Part shown: positions 53,901 to 63,464 of the stretch, one piece after another | Numbering within the stretch: position 1 is the stretch's first letter | Layout of the letters: the number at the start of each line of letters is the position of its first letter | DNA from: Ganoderma boninense | Lineage: Eukaryota > Basidiomycota > Agaricomycetes > Polyporales > Polyporaceae | NCBI GenBank assembly: GCA_002900995.3 | Contig: CM035304.1 | Span: 5,782,134-5,846,133, forward strand | DNA: 64,000 bases | Direction of reading: 5' to 3' | Notes under the pieces: generated by a model | The model's input: only the letters and a program-made list of their open reading frames with translations | Database searches by the model: none | What the model was told of the DNA's origin: nothing | Position numbers and translations under genes: made by a program

Positions 53901-55591
53901 TGTGAGTGTTCGATTTGCGCGATGCGCTGCCCCTCCGCTGTCATCTGCTGACCGGACATTAGGTCATGCTCGGCTCCGTGGTGACCCGGGGAGGTTCGAC
54001 CAAGACCGCCCAAGCAGCCATGGGCGAGCTCCGTGCGGCATGTGACCTGTTCGAGCAGGCGGCGAAGCGGGGTGGCCGGGCGACGAAGTTCGTGGTACGC
54101 TTCTATACCTCCTTTTCGCCTCCGATGCGTTTCTCATCGTTCTCTTGCCGTTCTACTTCCATGTCTGTCTGCGTACAGCCGCCACTGCGGAAGCTGCAAG
54201 AGAAGGCGCAGGCCGCCTACTTCAAAGGTCTCCAGCCGCTGCGGCCAGATATCTTCACGCCGCGCTCTGCGGAGAACGAGCAGGACGAGCTGTCGATCTT
54301 CAGCGGGCGTACAGCTCGCACCGTGGCGACCAAGTCGAATCGTCCTCAGCGCGTCCCGCCCAGCGTACCGCCGACGACAACGACGTCGGAGACATCTAGT
54401 CCCGCGACGTCACACTCCGGGGCATCGGACCCGAACGCGAGGAACTCCCAGTCTCCGGCTGCAGAGGTCTTCCCTGGCCTGGACTCTTCGTACCGAACCG
54501 CAGTGCATCCCGAGCTGGTGGCGGAGCTCAGGCAATTTGAGGGCCAGATTAATCATGCAAGCGCGTACTACCAGCCGCCTCCGGGTCCGCCTCCGGTTCA
54601 GCACGAGCAACAGTACATGTATGCTGACCCGCAGGAGCCACAGCAGCAGACGTGGTACCAGAACAACGTTACTAGCGAGCTCCAGCAGCACCAGCATCAG
54701 CATCAGCATCAACACCAGCACCAGCACCAGCACCAGCACCAGCACCAGCATTACGCCACTCCACCTACCTCCCATGGATCGCAAGATCAGTCTCATCCGT
54801 ATGCTTACGCGGCCCCGCCCGAGCGGCCTGCTGTGCAATCGCAAGAACACCATCCGCAGGAGTACGCGTACCAACAGCATGAGGCGGTGGGCGCGAACCT
54901 CCACAGCGTCCCTATCTATGGCGGCGCGTACTCGCCGCCGCAGGGTACCGATACAGCACAGTACGATAACAACCCGTACACGCAGATCGCCAGCACAGTG
55001 CCGCCCTCCGCGACTTCGTCGCAGTACTCGACGTACGCGACCCACTCCGTGCCGGACCACAGGTCAGAGCTTTGGGCAGTGAACGTCGGCGTCGCGTCGC
55101 CAGAGAGCGAGATGTCGTCGACGACGACGTACACAACTCCGCCTGCGTACGACTCTGGTGGTGCGGAGCAGGGCCATCCCGCGCACCACGCCCAGCCAAT
55201 GTATCATCAGTACCATCCAGGAGTTCAGCCTCCTCAACCGCTACAGCCCCAGCATACTAGCCAGGCGATTCAGCCCCAACACGGCGGCCAGATGGTCCAG
55301 CCTCAGCACACGGGCCAGATGATGCAGTCTCAGCACACGGGCCAGGGTATGCAGGTCCAGCACACTGGGCACATGCATCACACACAACAGGTGCAGTACG
55401 CGCAGGACCCGCAATACGGCTACACTCAGCAGCAGCAGATGATGCAGCAGCCCCCCCCTCCGCAGTCTCATCAGCCCTCGGCGCCGTACCACGTGCAGCC
55501 CGGCGCGCCGTATACGTTGACGGAGACGTGGACGTCGTTCATCCAGCACGAGCTGCCCGGGCCGCCTGGTGGGGGCCCGGTTCGGCGGTGA
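50918..55591 (+). CDS. Zn2Cys6 fungal transcription factor with Gln/His-rich C-terminus, 12 exons including two microexons
   Basis: Exons: 50918-51141, 51283-51616, 51698-51709, 52268-52843, 52908-52982, 53050-53059, 53108-53199, 53256-53364, 53426-53641, 53696-53901, 53963-54094, 54179-55591. Every phase agrees, giving 1,132 residues. Near the N-terminus CAECRRLKLKCDKTVPCSSC continues to CP with spacing CX2CX6CX5CX2CX8C, the binuclear zinc cluster. A leucine-rich helix (RIRQLEDGLAILQ) follows. The middle is the fungal_trans (PF04082-like) domain, with SLMGLASKLAQS, TGLHRDC (built across a 10 nt exon) and WELFITDCWQ. The last 470 residues are low complexity: a HisGln run and repeated QPQHTGQM units, typical of activation regions. 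It should act in the nucleus; target genes cannot be told. Distant likeness to XlnR-type regulators is only general. Confidence 0.92.
54685..54752 (+). repeat. CAGCAC/CAGCAT repeat coding for a His-Gln run
   Basis: About ten hexanucleotide repeats encode alternating Gln and His in the C-terminal region of the transcription factor. Such tracts change length easily, so alleles may vary. Confidence 0.9.
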
Positions 55592-55967
55592 GTTTAGGTC
55601 GGGGGGTATGTGTGTCGTTTCTTGGAAGTCTCGTACATAGAGTCGCTCGCGCACTTGTGCCGAGCGCGAACACGCCTGCGCGCCGTGTTGTAACACCATT
55701 TGATTTTTCTTGGTCTCGTCGTCGCCGTCCTTTCCCTCTCCGTTTGTTTCTGATCCCTCGTCTTGCTATTGAATTACCCCGCTATCGTCGTATTTGCTTT
55801 GCTTACCGCCTTGCGTCCATCTGCACTCCCCACTCTCCACCTTAGTTAAAACACCATGCTGCTATGATGTCTCAGCGTCTTGTCGCTTCCTCGTGTCCAT
55901 TGAATCGTGTACTATAGCACCACTATCCACGATCTATACCGCTCGCTCCGCGATCCTGTGGCCTTCT
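55592..55967. other. 3' flank of the transcription factor gene
   Basis: AT-richer sequence between the stop codon and the CACT end of the DNA transposon. It presumably carries the 3' UTR and polyadenylation site. No other feature is visible. Confidence 0.4.
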
Positions 55968-56002
55968 CACTACGCGCCCGTAACTTCGTGAAAACCACGA
56001 AG
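55968..56002 (+). repeat. Terminal inverted repeat, left
   Basis: Begins CACTACGCGCCCG and continues into AACTTCGTGA; 27 of 35 positions match the inverted right end. Confidence 0.75.
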
Positions 56003-56109
56003 ATATGTACCGGTCTCACGAAGATACATCCTATCTTCGTGGGAACTTCGTGATTCGCATTTCTTCGTGGTTGACTTCGTGGTCTGGCCAGTATGTAGTG
56101 AACACGAAG
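55983..56109. repeat. Left subterminal array of CTTCGTG / CACGAAG
   Basis: Eight copies of the 7-mer lie within about 125 bp, five as CTTCGTG and three as CACGAAG, with one more variant (CACGAAT) just beyond. Neighbouring inverted copies can form hairpins. In plant En/Spm comparable arrays are bound by the element's own DNA-binding protein. Confidence 0.85.
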
Positions 56110-56248
56110 ATGCTTCATGGTACCACGAATAAATTCAGGACTTTGCGAGCAGCATGTGTGAATGGCAGGCGGTTATGAGGCGCAACACCGAAAATTCGAA
56201 CTTATAAGTACGCGGTGTCGAATCTATGACTACAAAGCACAAGGTTCG

Positions 56249-59200
56249 TCACGAATCTTCAAGCTGCTCCAACTCCGAATCTTCAGCCTCGATATACAGA
56301 GCACGCGATAGCTCTCCGCTGCGATCAAAAATGACCCATTCATTCCGGTCCCAGATGCGCCCGACGGCACATTGAATCGTCGTGATGTCGACAACCTCCG
56401 TGGCACCCATATGAGAATAATAATGCATGTCGAGGTCGTAATCGTGCCGTTCGACTGCGCATGACTGTATCACTCCTAGGAGTAATTTTTCAGCCGACGT
56501 AAATTCGCTGTTAGGCAACTCCAACACAATGATGTGTTGAAGTTGCCCATAGAACGTGTCGCCCTCGAACTCAGCTTCGACCTGATGATTTCGAGAGTGA
56601 ATGTCAACGAGTTGCTCGTACTACGGGGCAAATTGCAGGGCATTTAGTAATCAAGCGTGAAGTTTTAGAGATCATACATGTAGTGTTGTCAGGTCCGGTC
56701 TTAGGACTATGAATGACCAGTCCAAAGACTGAGACCAGGACCAGTCTTTGTAGGACCATATAGATGGTCCTAAGTGGTCCAGTCCCTAGTCCTGGTCCTG
56801 GTCTTGTAGCAATTCAGATTTCTAAGGACCATTAAGGACCAGTCATAACCAGTCCTGGACCGGTCCATCTATAACAGGGAGTATAGACTATAGATGATCA
56901 ATGTGCTTTACTAATCTAACCATAATACTGTATGAAAGTGATCTATTTGTTGAAGTTTTGTGTTAATAGTTGTAGAAGTGTCTTTATAAGTATATATATC
57001 TAGTGTTTCAATTCACAGAGGTTAATAAATTGCCTCAAATAGAGTGAGACTAGTCCTGGGACCGGTCATAACCAGTCTGGACCAGTCAAAGACTGGCATC
57101 AGTCCTGGACTGGTTATAGCTGGTCCTAGGACCTGTAAGGACCGTGGTCCTGAAGGACTGCAGTCCACAGTCCTGGTCCTACTATTTTAAGGTGGTCCTG
57201 TCCTAGTCCCAGTCCTTGGTCCTAAAATTTTAGGGCAAAAGACTGGACCGGACCGGACCTGACAACACTACATACATGCTTACACGGACAAACGTGCAGT
57301 CCCGTCGATCCTCGGCGGTGGTCTGGAGTGATGACGCCCGGATTGTGTCGCCAGCAGGCAAGATCCGAAGCTTTCCCCAATGCTGGACTGTCGGTGGCAG
57401 GAGGCGTTGTAGGTGTGGAAGGGGAATATCGTACTGAGTACACAGACAGGCAAGTATCTTGTCTTGAAGGCCACGCGTGAGGGTCAGTGTGCGCTTCGGT
57501 GGTAGGAGGACGCAGGTGTCATCTGTGAACATAATTGGCTATCAGCTGATGCAGTCCTGGTCGTAATAGGGTTACGTCGGCGGGGTGAAGGCAAGTACGT
57601 ACACCCCTCGATCGAGACCCTGTCCACCGTGGTCGAAGGATCGAAGTGCAGCTTCTGATTCAAGCCCGGGTACATGAGCTTGAGATGTGTGAGATGTGCC
57701 TTGTCGACAAGATAGTGGTTGAGACTTGCATAAGGATAGCAGCAGCTTCGGATGCCTGGCTGAAGAGAGCCACAGTAGCGTTCCATGGCAAATGCCCAAT
57801 AGGTCCAGACTGGGCCAACCATTTCGATGCTGTCGGCGATGTGCAGGAGTGCGTGAATGGTGAGGGGACACATGGCGAGCCGCTGAGGGTCCTTTTGATA
57901 ATAGATTCTAAAGAAGACCGTCATAATCAGCACGGCTGTCAGGAGTAGATGCAATATTGAGCATCATGCAAGTTGGAATGGAACTTACTCCTCGTAGTCC
58001 TTCACCCATTGGATGAATCCCTGTCGGATCTCGTCGATTGCCGCCACAGGGATCTCATATTGCAAGCATTTTCGGAGGAGGTGAACAAGGGCGACAAAAT
58101 GCGTATAGTACTTGCGGCGCGTAAAGCGATTGGAAAGAAGAACAGGGCCAACGTACTGGATCCAGAATGAGCGCGTGTCCGCGGTCCAAGACATCTTGTC
58201 GGTAGCAACGTTTGGCGGCTGAGGTCCAAACTGGCCTGGAATGGTGTCTCCGGATTTCCCGCTCGCCTCTCCGATAGCCTCCCAGATGGTTGGCAGGATC
58301 TCGTAGTCTTCGCTTCCGGAATCCAGTCCCTTGTATTGCCCTGTCCACAGTTGCATAAGATTCTTTACAACATTCTCCCAGATGAGATGCATGAAGTCGT
58401 AAGGAAATGAGGCGGGGAAGGAAAGCGATGGGAGCACATGCAGTAAGGGAACACCTTTGATGCCATACGTCTTTGCGAGCTGCTCGGAGTCGCGTTCGGT
58501 CCGAGCGAACTGAACCTCACGGGCTTGTCCGAGCAGGCGATCGTGGGTACGAAGAGGAAGTCGACCAGGATCATAGACTTTGATAGAATCATCTGTTACA
58601 TTCGGATGGCGGGAGCGGTCGAGAGGAACGTAATGAATCGGGTTCGATGAGTCAGGGATCCGGACTCCTTTGATCTCGCACATGCAGCAAGGAGAGAGGC
58701 CGTTGTGGCCTTTCATGCACATGACCATGGAGATAGCGGGGATGTCGCCGAAGACGAGAATGAGGAAGGCGCGGAGTGCGAAGAATGCTTTGCTCCTGCA
58801 GTCGTATGCATGCACGCCGATCGCGAGGCGAAGAAGCTCTTGGGTAAGGGGCCAAAGGAAGGAATCTAAGTCGTGGGGCTTCTTCGGACCAGGGATCACG
58901 CCTAGCCCGAGAATGTACTTCAGCTTGAAGCGGATGTCAGAAGGGAGGTTGTAGTTGAACATGATGAGGGGCCAAGCAGTTTTTGTGCGTCGCTTGAAGG
59001 GAGCAAAGCCATCAGTGGAAAGGCCAAGAGCAATGTCTCGTGGATCCTCGAAGAATCGATGGGGAAGTTCACGTCCGTTGACGGTGACATTCTTCTTCTG
59101 CAGGTCTTGATAGTGCCGCGAATCGTACACGTCCTTCATCTTGCCGAGCTCGTGCTCGAAACCCTCCGCTCGATGCTTCATCTTCTCAGCCATTTCGGGG

Positions 59201-60306
59201 TTTGCAAGGAAGGCCTTGAGACGAGGGATGATGGGGAGATAGATGAACGACTTGCGGGGCCGCCCTTTCGAATCGCGGCGAGCTTCCGTACAGTATGGAC
59301 AGGCGTCAAGCTCAGCATGAGGGCCAACGAAGCAACAACAGGAGTTGATGCAGCAGTCATATCGCTCGGGTCCGAACCCCGACAATTGCTGGACACGGGT
59401 CTGGATGTTCTTCCACGAGGAGATGTGCGCTTGTGGGAACGCACCTCTACACCTCTCGAAAGTCGCGTGAGAGAGGTCTGGACTGTCGACTTTGAGTGCG
59501 AAGGGGCGTAGAATTTCCAGATCTGCTACAGAAAGGTCGTCGGCTGCCGGACTTGAAGTAAGTCTTAGATCTGCACTCGATGGCGCACCAGTGATTACAA
59601 CATACCTGTGCACCCGATAGCCCCCAAAATCCCCTCTGTGAGCTCATCCCAGACCGTGATAGGAGTGTAATCATCCTCCGACTCATTGTCGGAAGACGGT
59701 GGTGTGTCGTCCTGGTCGTCATCTTCACCTCCGGATGGCTGATCATCTTCATCAACATCCTCAACTGTAGTCCGCCGTCGTGTACGGTATCCTGACCATG
59801 TCTCGTCTTGTACAGCTCGAAGCACGCCAGCCGCAACATTGGACTCCTGTGGAACGGGTAACTCCTGAGGTGCGTTCAGGACGTCTGAGCAAGAATTGGA
59901 TGCCGAGTTGCCATGCGTAATGCGAGGAAAGGTTAGCCTACTGTCCGAAAAGAATTGAGCAGCCCTAAAACGCACCTATGTCGTCCATCGGGACATCCCG
60001 TTGCATAACAGCGTTGGAGGCGATGTCTACGGCCTCGCTATGCTCTAATCCTGCCAAGTTGGATCCCGCAGCCTCTGCCACTCTCCTGTGACGCTCCAAA
60101 GGTGGAATCCAGCTAGCACCCACACTCGCCGTCTCCAGTGTGTGGCCAGGTGGGACCAGAGGTCTTGCTGAAGCCACCGAGGCTCGGATGGAAAGCCCCG
60201 CCTTTCCCTTGAGATGCCGGGCAGCAGTCTTCGGGTGCACCATTGCAGCACATCCACACCCGCAACGGACTTGCCGAGAACTTGAAGAGGTTGAGGCCTT
60301 GGGCAT
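56249..60306 (-). CDS. Tnp2-type (CACTA) transposase
   Basis: Six exons on the minus strand: 60306-59976, 59884-59606, 59522-57989, 57907-57603, 57522-57284, 56620-56249. They give 1,019 residues with all phases consistent and no stop. Exon 1 has a CGCGC...HLKGK zinc-finger-like start. Exon 2 is very acidic. Exon 3 carries CCINSCCCFVGPH...CPYC, then LSTDGFAPFKRR, GHNGLSPCCMCEIKG, FPYDFMHLIWENV and RKYYTHFVALVHLL, the core of Agaricomycete Tnp2 (Transposase_21-like) proteins. Exon 4 has CPLTIHALLHIADS and WTYWAFAMERYCG. Exon 6 ends the protein with FYGQLQHIIVLELP and EVVDITTIQCAVGRIWD. It should cut and join the element ends in the nucleus. The last intron (56621-57283) is 663 bp only because a 580 bp MITE sits in it. 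Confidence 0.9.
56683..56690. repeat. 8 bp target site duplication of the MITE, left copy
   Basis: CATACATG lies directly left of the MITE and again directly right of it (57271-57278). Eight base pairs is diagnostic of hAT-type transposases. Confidence 0.95.
56691..57270. mobile_element. hAT-type MITE, 580 bp, nested in the transposase's last intron
   Basis: The first 20 bases, TAGTGTTGTCAGGTCCGGTC, return perfectly inverted at the right end. Both sides carry the 8 bp duplication CATACATG. The interior has no coding capacity: an AT-rich centre (about 56880-57045) lies between two GC-richer arms packed with GGACCAG/CTGGTCC-like words in both orientations. It depends on a hAT transposase encoded elsewhere. 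Removing it and one duplication copy leaves an ordinary 75 bp intron with a GTAAGC donor and CCCCGTAG acceptor. Confidence 0.95.
57271..57278. repeat. 8 bp target site duplication of the MITE, right copy
   Basis: CATACATG, identical to 56683-56690. Confidence 0.95.
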
Positions 60307-60605
60307 CGGGCAGAAAGGGTAAAAAAGATGAGGTTTAAAGGACCAGCGTACAACGAGAACAGGAAAGTAAGCTCAGCAATAGGCTTAGCAGAGTGGACAA
60401 GCCCCTAGTCCCGAGTGGGTGGCCGTCGGTGTAGCTGCTGACAAATCAACCGTTCCGCGGTCCAAAGTGCACCGGGAAGGCTCGATATGACCCCGTCCAC
60501 GTCTAACTTGAACCTCATACACATTCTCAGTACTAGTGGTCCATTGCCGACTTCCTCTACACTATTCTCATCTAATACTAGAGGAATATTCTCAGCTTCG
60601 CTCCC
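60307..60605. promoter_or_regulatory. Shared divergent promoter region inside the CACTA element
   Basis: The transposase (minus) and the accessory gene (plus) start 299 bp apart and point away from each other. The region has no coding potential and is the only place for both promoters. No CTTCGTG copies are seen in it, unlike the element's ends. Confidence 0.6.
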
Positions 60606-61600
60606 ATGCCTCCAGTAAGTCGATTCCTCTTACCTTGGTACAACGTCTGCTGGCGCAAATTTGCCGTGGCTACCTATCCGAGCACACCTGAGCTCTTCTC
60701 TCTGCTCCATCCCCCACACAGCGAGTCAAAATCAAGGATCTACAAGAAGACCTCGCCAAGGCTCAGAGCAATCTAACTGAATCCGAAGCAAGTAAGTATT
60801 CAGATCTCTGTGTCCCTATTCACAAGCTATACACTGTACTCACCTTCATATGGCTGCGCTCGAGACCGGATTCTAGCCGAGACTGATCTCGCAGCGGCCA
60901 ATGAAAAGATCCAGCAGCAGGAACTTGCTCTGGCTGAAGCCATCGCTCGTGCTGAAGCCGCCGCTCATACCCAGAACACGGGTGGTGTGGACACCGACAA
61001 CGAGGTTCTAATCGAGAGGCCCAAGCCTTCGACAAAGGGAGGACGCATTCCCATCCAAGAGGCCATGGGATTAGATGGGCAGGATGAGCTGTATGGTAAC
61101 ATCTAGGTGAGTCAATCTTCGGCATCGCAAGTAGTGTCACGTACGGTTGAGATCATTCATTCTTGCAAACCAGCTTCTCAGAAGTACATCCACACCCTTG
61201 TAGCTGCATGCAACATCAACTGGAAGCTCGCATTCAAACTTCAATCTCTTGACAACCTGTCAAAGGTGTACCGTGCGGTACGTCGCCGTGTGTCCGATCC
61301 CACGCAAGTATGTACACTCACCTGTCACCTGATATGGCATATATCCATAAGGCCCGCAAAGAGTATCCGATCCTGAAGCGGTTCAAAAACGATTGGGCCA
61401 CTGCGGAGTTGTTGAAGATGTACGTACAGAACACTCGGGAGCACGCACGTTCCCGTGGCTATCTCGCCCGGGCTGGTCGAAAGGGTGCTGCAGGCTCTGC
61501 CACAGTAAATCGCAGGCGCGAGAACAACGAGAACGCCGCGCCGCAAGCAGAAGCCGCAGCCAGTGGAAGCCGTCGTCGTCGTGGTGGTCGCTCGATGTGA
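60606..61600 (+). CDS. Accessory coiled-coil/basic protein of the CACTA element
   Basis: Five exons (60606-60614, 60722-60791, 60877-61095, 61174-61307, 61352-61600) agree in phase and give 226 residues. The N-terminal 70 or so residues are a predicted coiled coil (VKIKDLQEDLAKAQSNLTES, then AAANEKIQQQELALAEAIAR). The middle reads SQKYIHTLVAACNINWKLAF. The C-terminal part begins ARKEYPILKRFKNDWATAEL and ends in an Arg-rich stretch (SRRRRGGRSM). Coiled coil plus basic tail suggests an oligomeric nucleic-acid-binding protein. Its position, divergent from the transposase and within the same element ends, parallels TnpA of En/Spm, but I see no sequence likeness to TnpA. Exon 1 has only three codons, which makes the start the least certain part. 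Confidence 0.75.
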
Positions 61601-61967
61601 AGGCTATAAGCGCCCCCCGCTCCATACCCGCGCGTATGTACGTAACCATCCATCCCATCCGCGTGGGATAATCGAAGCTGATTCATGTGCAGGCCAACGT
61701 TGAACGTGCTTGCATCCATATTTATTCCACTGACCATAGTCGCTCTTTGTACCGTGTTGTGTCTTCTATACGGTCTGTATAGCTCATATCTGCTCTATGC
61801 TAGCTTGTAGCCACGGTGTATATGCTATAGCGAAACCGTAGCGCCACTCGAGAGCTTCCTGAATATGCAAAACGGGAATTTCGGTCCACAGCGGTAAGCA
61901 GGTACGCCCCCCCCGGGCCCACAACAAACAATGTGAACATCGTGATACTACGAAGATACAAACTACC

Positions 61968-62160
61968 ACCACGAAGTTTGAACCGTCCCCACGACTTCGT
62001 GGTGAGGGACAAAAACTTCGTGATTTATCACGAAGTTTTTCACGAAGTTAGGATAGCTGACAACTTCGTGGTGCCACGAAGTGCATTCGTGAATCCCACA
62101 AATGCACTTCGTGAAAACCCCGAAGTTGCTTCGTGGCCAACTTCGTGAATATCACGAAGT
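61968..62160. repeat. Right subterminal array of CTTCGTG / CACGAAG
   Basis: Eleven perfect copies of the 7-mer within about 195 bp, six as CTTCGTG and five as CACGAAG, often extended to AACTTCGTG. Several pairs form perfect short inverted repeats, for example ACTTCGTGATTTATCACGAAGT-like arms near 62015-62038. Confidence 0.85.
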
Positions 62161-62175
62161 TCGAGGCGCTCAGTG
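62141..62175 (-). repeat. Terminal inverted repeat, right
   Basis: Read inwards on the minus strand it begins CACTGAGCGCCTCGAAC; 27 of 35 positions match the left end. Confidence 0.75.
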
Positions 62176-63464
62176 TGAGAGCGAAGGCAGGGAGAGGGAA
62201 ACACGTTGGCGCCCGGTCTCAAGTTAAACGGACCGGGCATCCGAGTCCCGATTTGGGAGGTTAGCCGCCCACCGCCGCCGCAGGGCGACAGAACGATCCT
62301 TCCTCTTCTCTTCCAACTTTGCCCGTCGTCACGAAAATGCGCACCTACTGTCCCACTCTCTCAATCTATTCTACGTTCTGGAAACTACGCTGAACAAATC
62401 CTTATGGACCCTCTTTCTGGCTCCGATTTCATCGTCATTCGCAGCTTAACAGGAACCTCCGGTTCGGCGACACGACATCAACTGCCTATGCCTCCTCGGA
62501 GTCCCGGAAAACTAGGTCTTTCGGAGAACTTGGACGTATTGATGCGTGCAGAGATGGAACTGCCTAGTGAGTATACCGCTAACATAACATCCTTTGCATT
62601 GACACCACTGGCACGCTGCGTGAGTCCGCCGACCGCTGCATCAGTCCGCCGACCGCTGCATCGAGCTGGTTTGAATACGCTTCCCTTCAAACACTCTTGA
62701 GGCGCTTTTCTCTAGACATTCCTCTCCATCGTCAGTATATCATCCAGTAGCGCGTCCACTCTCCGTTCAGTTCAAAAGAGTCGAACGGCTGGACAGATCC
62801 GGGATCACCTCCAGAGACTCTATCACCACTCTGATCGTGCGTTCTCTACACGCCTTCCTCATCCTGCCGCTCAACCGCGATGGTGAACTATTTCGCATGA
62901 AGCTATACACCCTCACGACATAGCATGGCACGCATGCACATTACAGAAGCTACCCGGAAAAGAATCTAGCGCTTGCTAGTTGAATAGCGTTGTGCGCCCA
63001 ACCGATCGGATGATGGCTACAACGACATTGCCCTAACGGCCTTCGGGCCATGCGACGAGCGACGAGGCTGAACAATCCTTCCATCTAGCGCAAAGATACA
63101 TACATCCGAGTCGATGAGAGCAATCAAGGTGTAGGTGCGCATAGTACATACATTTGCCAGAGAGAGAGGGAAGAGCTACTTCGAACGTGTACTGGTACTA
63201 GTACTGTGGTACATGTGGGTCGTTCAGCACTGATCTAGGTCACCCAAATACGTTTATTCAGCGCATATACACATAGTGCTAGTGCAGGAACAAGGTATCT
63301 CGCCGAGAAAGTGGCCATGGGTCAGCGACCGGGACGTTCAGATGAAAGTCCAAGTCCTTCCTTCCGCGTTCTCCCGCGACTCCTGCTCACTTCACTCCTC
63401 CATTTGTTCCACATTTGACAACCCCGGGTCACTTTCTGGGCTATAGCGCGGCCTGGATAGACAT
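62176..63464. other. Intergenic, one possible exon only
   Basis: An ATG-led segment from 62404 (MDPLSGSDFIVIRSLTG...) runs to a GTGAGT donor near 62570 and could be the first exon of a small gene, but no downstream exon is convincing. The rest holds nothing I can name. Confidence 0.3.

Larger units (their letters stand above)
55968..62175. mobile_element. CACTA-type DNA transposon (Tnp2 transposase), 6.2 kb, with a divergent accessory gene
   Basis: The left end reads CACTACGCGCCCG and the right end, read inwards on the other strand, CACTGAGCGCCTCG. The outer 35 bases match at 27 positions. Inside both ends the 7-mer CTTCGTG occurs many times in both orientations. Between the ends lie a Tnp2-type transposase (minus strand) and a coiled-coil protein gene (plus strand) that diverge from a common 300 bp region, plus a nested MITE. 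CACT...AGTG termini and subterminal repeats are hallmarks of the En/Spm (CACTA, CMC) superfamily. I see no matching 2-3 bp target duplication (TCT left, TGA right), so one end may have mutated or my boundary may be off by a few bases. Confidence 0.8.

Noticed and set aside
56681..57280. MITE ends read as CACTA ends because of the TAGTG/CACTA letters
   Set aside because: The TAGTG here belongs to the 20 bp hAT-type inverted repeat with an 8 bp duplication; CACTA elements make 2-3 bp duplications.
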